From assembly GCF_030655665.1 (NCBI RefSeq), contig NZ_JAUSPQ010000005.1:17756-81755 (forward strand): a stretch of 64,000 nucleotides of DNA. Direction: 5' to 3'. The notes below the pieces were generated by a model, which saw only the letters and a program-made list of their open reading frames with translations, searched no databases and had not been told where the DNA came from. A program made the translations under genes and the position numbers. Every line of letters starts with the position of its first letter. The stretch's first letter is position 1. Positions 56,908 through 64,000 of this stretch are shown in pieces. The stretch comes from Methanocorpusculum sp. GTDB taxonomy: Archaea; Halobacteriota; Methanomicrobia; Methanomicrobiales; Methanocorpusculaceae.

Positions 56908-57702
56908 TCACCGGGTGAGGTGTTTTGCTGCTTCTTCCACGGATGCGTCCCTTAACACGATATCGGTGACGGCCGAGGTAATACCAATGATATCATTGTG
57001 CTGGAAGATGTTTCTTCCGATTGAGACCCCTTTTCCTCCTGCATCGAGGGAGTCACGAACCATTTGAAGCATCTCCATATCAGATCCCATCTTCGGACCC
57101 CCGGCGATGACGACCGGGATCTGGGCTCCACGGACCACTTCGCGGAACGTATCGATATCTCCAGTGTAACTGGTTTTTACGATATCAGCACCGAGTTCAG
57201 CGGCCACCCGGGCGCAGGTTTTGAGGGCATCCACGTCAAATGAGTCTTTGATGTTTTTGCCGCGGGGGTAGACCATCGCAAGGAGCGGCATTCCCCACTG
57301 CTGGCATTTGCGGGAGATCTCACCTGCATTACAGATCATTTCGGGTTCGGTATCGGCTCCCAGATTGATATGAATGGATACGGCGTCCGCTCCAAGCGTT
57401 ATTGCCTCCTCAACGGTCGTAACGATCACTTTCGAGTTGGGATCGGTTCCAAGACCGGTCCCGGCGGAAAGATGGACGATCAAACCGATATCTTTTCCGG
57501 ACGTTCTGTGCCCGAAGGGGACCATCCCTTTGTGCATGAGAACGGCCGTGGCTCCGCCGATCGAGATTTTATTTATGGTGTCACGCATGTCGGTGAGCCC
57601 AGGTATTGGCCCCATCGAAATGCCGTGATCCAATGGTACAATGACGGCACGACCGGAATTCCGGTCTATGACCCGTTCCATACGGATATTTTTTCCAAAC
57701 AT
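56908..57702 (-). CDS. 2-amino-3,7-dideoxy-D-threo-hept-6-ulosonate (ADH) synthase
   Basis: 264 aa aldolase of the Fba/LsrF type, condensing a 6-deoxy-5-ketofructose phosphate donor with aspartate semialdehyde. The [17 protein letters not shown] Schiff-base Lys and AGGPKMG motifs are visible. First gene of the aro operon, followed by DHQ synthase II. It replaces DAHP synthase in methanogens. Confidence 0.95.
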   Translation of the reverse strand: MFGKNIRMERVIDRNSGRAVIVPLDHGISMGPIPGLTDMRDTINKISIGGATAVLMHKGMVPFGHRTSGKDIGLIVHLSAGTGLGTDPNSKVIVTTVEEAITLGADAVSIHINLGADTEPEMICNAGEISRKCQQWGMPLLAMVYPRGKNIKDSFDVDALKTCARVAAELGADIVKTSYTGDIDTFREVVRGAQIPVVIAGGPKMGSDMEMLQMVRDSLDAGGKGVSIGRNIFQHNDIIGITSAVTDIVLRDASVEEAAKHLTR

Positions 57703-57962
57703 GTGTGCTAATGATTAGCACGGTGACAACATCAATCTTCTGGATAAAGCAAGACAGGTCAAAATATGATCTTTCTCTTCGGATAATCTTTGTTATTTAT
57801 ATAATAATAACTACATTTGGTGTATTTTTTATTTCATATCACCATCTCAAAATAAAATATTTTGGGGACACGGAACCCATAAAGAAAATTATCCAGTGTG
57901 AAACCCAGACTAACGCAGAAAATATGAATGCAGAAATAAAAAGATGAGGAGAGTCAGAGATG

Positions 57963-59177
57963 TTACTTTTCTCCCCTTCCAAGTTCCCTGTGGGCTTTAC
58001 CGAGATGCTGGGCGCCAAGTGCTCCAAGCAGTGATAACTCACCTGCAAGAACACCGGCTGCCACGATTTCGGCAAATGCTTTCGCATTATCTCCCGGATT
58101 TTCCGCTCCGCCGGCCACGCCGAGCATGGCAAGACTTGCATTCTGAGTAGCGATACTGGTCCCCCCCCCAATTGTTCCAACCTGAAGAGAGGGGAGTGTA
58201 ACCGAAACATATACTCCACCTTCGACCATATCCACGGTCGTGATCGCATTACTTCCCTCGACCACGTGGGCCGGGTCCTGACCGCAGGCGATGAACATGG
58301 CGGCGATAACATTCGCAGCATGAGCATTGAATCCCAAAGAGGCAGCACGGGCAGATCCAGTCAGATTTTTCCGGGTATTGACATCGGCAAGGGTAGCTGA
58401 GTTGGTCTTAAAAATCGTGGATACAAGTTCATCCGAGAGAAAAACCCCGGCAGAGATCGTCTTTCCCCGACCCTCAATGATGTTGATCGCCGAGGGTTTT
58501 TTGTCGCAGCACATGTTTCCGGAAACGGCGATAAGTTTTGCCTTCGTCTCTTCCTCAATCAGGTGAGCCGCAGCTTCAGAGGCAATAGTAACCATGTTCA
58601 TGCCCATTGCATCCTTCGTGTCGAACTCAAAACGGATAAAAACGCTCGTACCTGCCGTATACGTAGTAAGTCCTATCAGTTCGCCGTGGTTTGTGGTTTC
58701 TTCGGCGGCGACTTTCAAAAGAAGGAGATTGTCTTCGGCCCATCGAGCGACCTCGGCTGCGTGGGCCACGCTCTTAGCCGAAAAAACGGGAGCACGCGTC
58801 ATTCCATCTCTGAGAATACGTACCTCTGCACCTCCTGCTTTGGTGATAGCTCCGCACCCTCTATTGATCGAGGCGACAAGAGCACCTTCGGTCGTCGCAA
58901 GCGGGAGCCAGTAATTTCCATTCGCATACTCGCCCTTGACAGATATAGGTCCGGCCACTCCAAGCGGGATCTGAACACAGCCGATCATATTCTCGATATT
59001 TCGGGTTACAACGCGATCAATGGGTATCGTATAGGTCCCGACAGCGGAAAGATCCGCGCCGGTCTCTTCTTCGATATATTTACGGCGAAGAGATACGGCA
59101 TCATCTGCCGGCATACTCTTTTCCAACGCGTAAAGTTTCAGATCCCCGGAACGGATCTTTGCGAGATACTCATCCAT
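57963..59177 (-). CDS. hmgA: 3-hydroxy-3-methylglutaryl-CoA reductase
   Basis: 404 aa class I HMG-CoA reductase, NADPH-dependent, making mevalonate. The active-site Glu region ATTEGALVASINRG, the Lys region SGNMCCDKKPSAIN, and the NADP-binding AMGMNMVTIAS are present. The C-terminal HLGKAHRELG holds the catalytic His. It is apart from the HMG-CoA synthase operon. Confidence 0.96.
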   Translation of the reverse strand: MDEYLAKIRSGDLKLYALEKSMPADDAVSLRRKYIEEETGADLSAVGTYTIPIDRVVTRNIENMIGCVQIPLGVAGPISVKGEYANGNYWLPLATTEGALVASINRGCGAITKAGGAEVRILRDGMTRAPVFSAKSVAHAAEVARWAEDNLLLLKVAAEETTNHGELIGLTTYTAGTSVFIRFEFDTKDAMGMNMVTIASEAAAHLIEEETKAKLIAVSGNMCCDKKPSAINIIEGRGKTISAGVFLSDELVSTIFKTNSATLADVNTRKNLTGSARAASLGFNAHAANVIAAMFIACGQDPAHVVEGSNAITTVDMVEGGVYVSVTLPSLQVGTIGGGTSIATQNASLAMLGVAGGAENPGDNAKAFAEIVAAGVLAGELSLLGALGAQHLGKAHRELGRGEK

Positions 59178-59244
59178 AATTATACAATAGTTCGGAAGGG
59201 ACTAATACATTTTTCTGTCAAACAGGCAAATAGTATTCAGGCAT

Positions 59245-60039
59245 ATGCAGAAATACGCTCACATTCTGGACCTTGTCAGAGAGAGGAATCCCCTTGTGCA
59301 TCAGATCACCAATTACGTTACGGTAAATGATTGCGCAAATATGACAATCTGTTTCGGGGCATCCCCAGTGATGTCGCACGCACCTGAGGATGTAGTAGAT
59401 ATGATAAAAATAGCGAGCGTTCTCGTGCTGAATATCGGAACTCTTGACGAAAAACAGATAGAAGGAATGCTTACTGCAGCAAACGGAGCAAAAAAATACG
59501 GTATTCCCATCGTTCTTGATCCCGTAGGAGCAGGGGCGACCCCATACCGCACACAAACCGCGGAGAGGTTTATGAACGAATTTCCCATCTCCGTCGTGAA
59601 AGGGAACGCAGGAGAGATCGGGACCCTCGCCGGCGTCTCGGCAACAGTGCGGGGAGTGGACTCCGGGAATATATCAGGAGAGCCGAAGGAAATCGCACGC
59701 AGTTTCGCAAAAGAATATGGATGTACTGTCGTTATGAGCGGAGCAGAGGATATCGTAAGTGACGGAAAACGTGTCGTCGGCATTGTAAACGGCGTGCCAA
59801 TGATGGGGAAAATCTCCGGGACCGGTTGTATGGCGAGCGCAGTCTGCGGCGCCTGCACTGCAGTTTCGAACCCGGCAGACGGCTGCATCGCCGCGATGAC
59901 TGCGCTCGGCATCGCCGGCGAAGAAGCGGCAAAAACTGCAAAAGGTCCGGGATCATTTAAGCCGGCATTTTTCGATGCAGTAGCTTCACTTACAAACGAA
60001 CAGTTTATCAAATCTGCGAGGATCTCTGAGTATCAATGA
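59245..60039 (+). CDS. thiM: Hydroxyethylthiazole kinase
   Basis: 264 aa, thiazole salvage enzyme. VHQITNYVTVNDCANM and VLDPVGAGATPYR, and the GTGCM catalytic Cys (SGTGCMASAVCGA) are present. It overlaps thiE by four bases. First gene of a four-gene unit. Confidence 0.95.
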   Translation: MQKYAHILDLVRERNPLVHQITNYVTVNDCANMTICFGASPVMSHAPEDVVDMIKIASVLVLNIGTLDEKQIEGMLTAANGAKKYGIPIVLDPVGAGATPYRTQTAERFMNEFPISVVKGNAGEIGTLAGVSATVRGVDSGNISGEPKEIARSFAKEYGCTVVMSGAEDIVSDGKRVVGIVNGVPMMGKISGTGCMASAVCGACTAVSNPADGCIAAMTALGIAGEEAAKTAKGPGSFKPAFFDAVASLTNEQFIKSARISEYQ

Positions 60040-60668
60040 AGTATGATCTCTATGTGGTAACCGACGAGGAACTCTCAAACGGCCATTCCCATGCAGAGAT
60101 AGCAAAGCTCGCAACCAAAGGAGGGGCAGACATTATTCAGCTCCGCGATAAGAAGATGGACTCGGCATCTCTCTTTGCCGAAGCAGTGAAGATTCGCGAG
60201 ATCACGAAAGACAAAGCCCTTTTCATAGTAAATGACCGGGTCGATATTGCTCTCACGTCGAAAGCGGATGGAGTTCACCTGGGTCAGAGCGACCTGCCGG
60301 TAGAAGTCGTAAGACGCCTTGTTCCAGATGATTTCATCATCGGCATCTCCATCAGTTCTGTCGAAGAGGCATTAATAGGGGTCCGGGACGGAGCGGATTA
60401 TGTGGCAGTAAGTCCGGTTTTTTCGACCATCTCAAAACCAGACGCCGGTGAAGGCTGCGGACTTGCCTGTATCTCTGCAGTAAGAAAGGCTGTCCCAAAA
60501 GAGATCCCCGTGGTCGGTATTGGAGGCATCAACAGTGAAAATCTCTGCGAGGTCATCACGGCAGGTTTAGACGGGATCTGTGTCATCTCCGCAGTGGTAA
60601 GTGCCCCCGATATAAAAAAAGCCGCGGAAGATCTGCGTGAAAAGATCCGGAACGTAAAAAATGAGTGA
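60036..60668 (+). CDS. thiE: Thiamine-phosphate synthase
   Basis: 210 aa TIM-barrel enzyme joining the pyrimidine and thiazole parts. Conserved DIIQLRDKKMD, NDRVDIAL, GVHLGQSDLP and VGIGGINSEN are visible. Followed with overlap by trm5. Confidence 0.95.
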   Translation: MKYDLYVVTDEELSNGHSHAEIAKLATKGGADIIQLRDKKMDSASLFAEAVKIREITKDKALFIVNDRVDIALTSKADGVHLGQSDLPVEVVRRLVPDDFIIGISISSVEEALIGVRDGADYVAVSPVFSTISKPDAGEGCGLACISAVRKAVPKEIPVVGIGGINSENLCEVITAGLDGICVISAVVSAPDIKKAAEDLREKIRNVKNE

Positions 60669-61587
60669 AAAAATCATGCAGTGGTGCGTGCGTATCCCCG
60701 TTCTGGAAGGAGAAGAGGGACGCAGAAAACTGATTGCCGAAGGAAAAGTCGATCGAAGCCTTCGACCATACGTCGAAGAAGGATATCTGCTAATCCCCGT
60801 TCTCGAAGAGACCGGTCTTCAGGCAGAATTTTCCACAACAAGCCCCCGCGAGGAGCTGCCCCGTCATGAACAGATCGGCGGGATCGTAGTTCTTCAGGAA
60901 GAAGATACCGTCGGAGCCGCGAAGATCCTTGCTGCGCGGCCTTCGGCCCACACAGCCCTTTTTGCCACCTCACCGGTCGAAGGTGAATTTAGAACAAAAA
61001 CGTTCAGAGTTCTTGCAGGAGAAAATACAACCGAGACGTTGTATCATGAATATGGTCATAGAATGATCATCGATCTAACCGCGGCATATTTTTCGGCACG
61101 ACTCTCAAATGAACGCCAGAGAATTCTTTCATCCATGAAAGAGGGAGAGAGAGTTCTTGATATGTTCGCCGGGGTCGGTCCGTTTCCAGTGATGCTGAGC
61201 GGAAAGGCGAAGCTTGTTGTTGCAAACGACATAAACCCATCCGCAGTTTACCTTCTTCAAAAAAACATCCGGCTAAACCATTTGCATAACGTAGTACCCA
61301 TTCTCGGAGATGCGATGAATCTTCCGTATATGCTCGATTCGATGAAGTTTGACCGCATAATCATGAATTTACCATTCGCAGCATACGGATTTTTAGCCGG
61401 AGCTGCAAAACTTGCGGCTAAAGGCGCAGTCATCCATCTCTACTCACTTGTCGAGAAAGAGGGAGAACACAATGAAGATATTCTCCGTGCTTTTCCGAAG
61501 GCGAAAATCACCGAACGATTTCTTCGTTCCTATTCGCCAACAAGCTGGCATGCTGTGTATGATATAGAGGTCGGCGATGAAATGTAA
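60661..61587 (+). CDS. tRNA (guanine37-N1)-methyltransferase Trm5-like
   Basis: 308 aa. An N-terminal variable region is followed by a Rossmann methyltransferase with VLDMFAGVGPFPVML and the MNLPFAAYGF motif (NLP type), matching Trm5 of archaea. It makes m1G37, which prevents frameshifting. The neighbouring thiamine genes overlap it by 8 bases and trpF by 11, so it is co-transcribed. Confidence 0.88.
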   Translation: MSEKIMQWCVRIPVLEGEEGRRKLIAEGKVDRSLRPYVEEGYLLIPVLEETGLQAEFSTTSPREELPRHEQIGGIVVLQEEDTVGAAKILAARPSAHTALFATSPVEGEFRTKTFRVLAGENTTETLYHEYGHRMIIDLTAAYFSARLSNERQRILSSMKEGERVLDMFAGVGPFPVMLSGKAKLVVANDINPSAVYLLQKNIRLNHLHNVVPILGDAMNLPYMLDSMKFDRIIMNLPFAAYGFLAGAAKLAAKGAVIHLYSLVEKEGEHNEDILRAFPKAKITERFLRSYSPTSWHAVYDIEVGDEM

Positions 61588-62218
61588 GATCTGCGGTACC
61601 GGAAGTTTTGCGGATCTGAAATGTGCCGTTGACGCTGGAACGGATGCAGTCGGATTTCTGATGGGGATTACCCACGTAACCCAGGATACCGTAACCCCCG
61701 AAGAAGCGGCAGCAATGATCAGAACACTCCCTCCGTTCATCGAACCGGTTGCAGTAACTCATTTGCAGGATGCACGCTCCATAATCGATATCATCCAGCG
61801 ATCCAGATGTACCACAGTCCAGATCCAGAACACGATATCTCTGGAAGATATTACAATGATCCGGGATGCTTTGCCGTATATTCGTATCCTGAAAGCAGTG
61901 CATGTAATGGATGCATCAGCCCTAAATACAGCCCAAGAGGTGGCTGCCTATGCTGATGCAATTATTCTGGATACACGAACCCCTGAGCGGCTCGGCGGGA
62001 CCGGACTTACCCATGACTGGACTATCAGTGCGAAAATCGTAAAGTCTGTTGGGATCCCCGTGATCCTGGCAGGCGGTCTCACTCCGGAGAATGTGGCCGC
62101 AGCAATCCGTCAGGTTCACCCTTACGCAGTGGATGTCCACACCGGCGTAAAGAAAAATGATGTCAGGGATGCCCTTAAGACAAAAGCATTTGTTGAGGCA
62201 GCCCATACGACGATCTGA
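61577..62218 (+). CDS. trpF: Phosphoribosylanthranilate isomerase
   Basis: 213 aa beta/alpha barrel enzyme. The KICG start with Cys 5 and the late Asp (ILDTRTPERLGGTGLTHDW and VDVHTGVKKN) are family features. It overlaps trm5. In many archaea trpF lies in the trp operon; here it is the last gene of a thiamine/tRNA unit. Confidence 0.94.
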   Translation: MKCKICGTGSFADLKCAVDAGTDAVGFLMGITHVTQDTVTPEEAAAMIRTLPPFIEPVAVTHLQDARSIIDIIQRSRCTTVQIQNTISLEDITMIRDALPYIRILKAVHVMDASALNTAQEVAAYADAIILDTRTPERLGGTGLTHDWTISAKIVKSVGIPVILAGGLTPENVAAAIRQVHPYAVDVHTGVKKNDVRDALKTKAFVEAAHTTI

Positions 62219-62244
62219 ATCATACAATCTTTTTTTCCAAAAAA

Positions 62245-63570
62245 TTAGACTTCAATCACTGTCTGCGGACAGGTTTTGAAGTGATTTGCATATCCGGTCA
62301 TGTCGAGCAAACCATGACCTGAAAGATTGAATACGATTGTCTGCTCTTCGTTCTTTTTCTTTGCCTCAAGAGCAAGGTCAACAGCAGCCCTAATTGCGTG
62401 AGAGGATTCAGGTGCAGGAATGATGCCTTCAGTTCTCGCAAAGGTAACTGCGGCCTGGAAAACCTGTTCCTGTGTATAGGATACAGCATTGATGGTCTTG
62501 TTGTCATACAATCTTGAGACAAGCGGATTCATGCCATGATACCGGAGACCGCCTGCATGAACGGCATTCGGGGTAAAGTCATGCCCGAGAGTATGCATTT
62601 TGAACATTGGGGTTATACATCCTGAATCGCCAAAATCATACCGGTACTCTCCTTTTGTAAGAGAGGGCACCTCGGCCGGCTCGACTGCGAGGAAATTTGT
62701 ATCAACTTTCCCATGGAGTTTCTTATGGATCATCGGAAATGCAAACCCTGCGAAGTTACTTCCTCCGCCTATGCATGCGATCATGTGATCGGGTGTGACA
62801 TCAATTTCATTCAGCTGAGCAATCAGTTCCTGGCCGATAACAGTCTGATGCATACATACGTGATTGGCGACACTACCCAGACTGTACTTTGTTTTTCCAG
62901 TCGGATCTTTAACAGCCATTTCCACTGCTTCAGTGATGGCAGTTCCAAGGGTTCCACCGTAGGATGGATCTTTTGCCAGAACAGATTTTCCGTACTCGGT
63001 GATCGAACTCGGTGACGGATAGACAGTCCCCCCATAGGTTTCCATGATATATCTGCGGAACGGTTTCTGCTCGAAACTCACTTTGACCATGAAAACAATC
63101 AGATCGAGATCAAAGTAGTTGCAGGAGAGAGAAAGGGCAGACCCCCACTGGCCCGCTCCGGTTTCAGTGGTCAGATGTTCGGTTCCGTCACGTTTATTGT
63201 AATATGCCTGAGCAATAGCACTGTTCAGTTTGTGGCTGCCGGTTGGGCTGACATCTTCGCGTTTGAAGTAGATCTTAGCGGGAGTTTTTAGATACAGCTC
63301 AAGATGATATGCACGCTGAAGCGGCGTGACGCGACCAAACTGTGCATATGCTTCTCTGACGACCTCGGGGATATCAATGAACCGATGAGTCGTGTCGAGT
63401 TCCTGCTCGACCGATGTTTTACAAAACACGGGTGCAAGATCTTCGTGGGTCACAGGTTTCATTGTCCCCGGATTAAGAATGTCCGGGGAACCAATATCAA
63501 CAGCGATATTATACCATTTTTTGGGGATATCATCCACTGTAAGGGTCGTACGACCATCTTTAGGGAACAT
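62245..63570 (-). CDS. Tryptophan synthase beta chain-like protein TrpB2
   Basis: 441 aa from ATG 63570 (GTG 63585 is possible); a TATA-like ATATTAAAT box centred near 63598 predicts a leaderless start near 63572. PLP Lys is in SPTGSHKLNSAIAQAY and the phosphate loop is GGGSNFAG. The length and the long N-terminal domain (WYNIAVD) mark the TrpB2 group, which can convert indole plus serine without TrpA. Convergent with trpF. Confidence 0.93.
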   Translation of the reverse strand: MFPKDGRTTLTVDDIPKKWYNIAVDIGSPDILNPGTMKPVTHEDLAPVFCKTSVEQELDTTHRFIDIPEVVREAYAQFGRVTPLQRAYHLELYLKTPAKIYFKREDVSPTGSHKLNSAIAQAYYNKRDGTEHLTTETGAGQWGSALSLSCNYFDLDLIVFMVKVSFEQKPFRRYIMETYGGTVYPSPSSITEYGKSVLAKDPSYGGTLGTAITEAVEMAVKDPTGKTKYSLGSVANHVCMHQTVIGQELIAQLNEIDVTPDHMIACIGGGSNFAGFAFPMIHKKLHGKVDTNFLAVEPAEVPSLTKGEYRYDFGDSGCITPMFKMHTLGHDFTPNAVHAGGLRYHGMNPLVSRLYDNKTINAVSYTQEQVFQAAVTFARTEGIIPAPESSHAIRAAVDLALEAKKKNEEQTIVFNLSGHGLLDMTGYANHFKTCPQTVIEV

Positions 63571-63879
63571 ATATACAAGTGGCACCCAATCGTATTTAAT
63601 ATATGTGCAACATTAACCATATAATTACAATGATGAACACATATGAACATTTTAAAGAGTGCAAGAGGAGGGATCCGCGCAGATATATTTCATGAAAAAA
63701 TACGATTCGAAGTTTCAGATATTATACACTAGTGAGATCTCGTGTCCCCTTCTGTTATGATGTATGCTGGATACCTTACGGTAGCCGGATAGATCAGAAC
63801 AGAAAAGGAACACAAACAAAAACACGAGAGCTTACACTCAACATAAAAAACACAAACAAAACATTTCAAAAGAATAAGG
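63571..63879. other. Non-coding region between trpB2 and 5S rRNA
   Basis: AT-rich, with T runs on the minus strand (63845-63879) that probably end the rRNA transcript. No tRNA or protein gene is supported; the frame 63732-63950 overlaps 5S rRNA and is rejected. Confidence 0.6.
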
Positions 63880-64000
63880 GGGGGTGCAGCGTTGACCAGT
63901 TCCCGAGAATTCGCATATCTCAGTACAATGACCGACGCAAGAGAGCTTAACTGCCGGGTTCGGAATGGGTCCGGGTGGAACCTCTCTGCTATGGCCGCAT
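63880..64000 (-). rRNA. 5S rRNA, 5' end cut by the window edge
   Basis: The minus strand reads CGGCCATAGCAGAG, then CACCCGGACCCATTCCGAAC and CCGGCAGTTAAGCTC, all diagnostic of 5S rRNA. The 3' end lies near 63880, where GCTGCACCC would pair with the 5' end outside the window. Only a few 5' bases are missing. It probably closes a minus-strand rRNA operon. Confidence 0.9.

Noticed and set aside
57705..57947. Plus-strand frame of 80 codons with one hydrophobic stretch
   Set aside because: It covers the promoter region of the aro operon, is extremely AT-rich, has no Shine-Dalgarno and overlaps the ADH synthase start.
63732..63950. Plus-strand frame of 72 codons at the right end
   Set aside because: It overlaps the 5S rRNA gene on the opposite strand and has no start signals.
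1..64000. CRISPR arrays, insertion sequences, integrases or restriction systems
   Set aside because: No regularly spaced repeats and no transposase, integrase, Cas or restriction gene was seen on either strand.

Overview
The window is chromosomal DNA of a hydrogenotrophic methanogenic archaeon, most likely order Methanomicrobiales and probably Methanocorpusculum (the genus is inferred from gene content and sequence style, not from a search). Archaeal markers include aEF-2 with its diphthamide-site region, archaeal S7/S12, fibrillarin/Nop5, CTP-dependent riboflavin kinase, GHMP-type shikimate kinase, the ADH-synthase/DHQ-synthase-II route, the mevalonate genes HMG-CoA synthase and reductase, a CofG F420 enzyme and an Ech-type energy-converting hydrogenase. 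Many genes have TATA boxes about 25-30 bases upstream of the start codon (leaderless mRNAs) or GGAGGT/GGTGA Shine-Dalgarno sites.

Layout. 1-5.4 kb (minus): three tandem DUF1624 membrane acyltransferase-like paralogs, then dtdA, ftsZ and secE. 5.4-9.7 kb: cofG, a cardiolipin-synthase-like enzyme, a lipoprotein and a PHP-domain protein. 9.7-12.8 kb: a VTC-DUF4956-CotH cluster. 12.8-14.9 kb: mostly non-coding, with a candidate small RNA, grpB, and a decayed insertion remnant flanked by a second, broken copy of the fusA 3' end. 14.9-18.1 kb: rpsL-rpsG-fusA. 18.4-20.2 kb: a structured leader and queD-queE-queC (preQ0 for archaeosine). 20.3-25.4 kb: echABCDEF. 25.7-29.0 kb: HTH regulator, HMG-CoA synthase, thiolase and DUF35 protein. 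29.1-38.8 kb: ribK, a small regulator with a DUF2178 membrane protein, a YgiQ-like radical SAM protein, a cation/proton antiporter, UPF0305, a TerC/DUF475-like membrane protein, fibrillarin/Nop5 and an ADP-ribosylglycohydrolase. 38.8-41.8 kb: argC-argJ-argB. 41.9-45.8 kb: accessory genes (small Cys protein, triple-Cache lipoprotein, interrupted alpha/beta hydrolase, AT-rich DUF2971 gene). 46-48.4 kb: iorAB. 48.5 kb: tRNA-Ile. 49-57.7 kb: AEC transporter and a complete seven-gene shikimate/tyrosine operon. 58-63.6 kb: HMG-CoA reductase, thiM-thiE-trm5-trpF and a TrpB2-type tryptophan synthase. The right edge enters a 5S rRNA gene on the minus strand.

How genes work together. Ech couples ion flux to ferredoxin reduction. 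IorAB uses ferredoxin in aromatic 2-oxoacid metabolism, and the aro operon supplies aromatic amino acids. The thiolase/HMG-CoA synthase/DUF35 set and the distant HMG-CoA reductase make mevalonate for archaeal lipids, which the cardiolipin-synthase-like enzyme may modify. QueDEC and Trm5 serve tRNA modification.

Most of the window is ordinary core metabolism. The points most worth a second look are the duplicated fusA 3' end flanking a decayed element, the structured leader before queDEC, a possible new small RNA at 12.87-13.03 kb, the VTC-DUF4956-CotH cluster, the DUF1624 triplet, and an alpha/beta hydrolase interrupted by one in-frame TGA.
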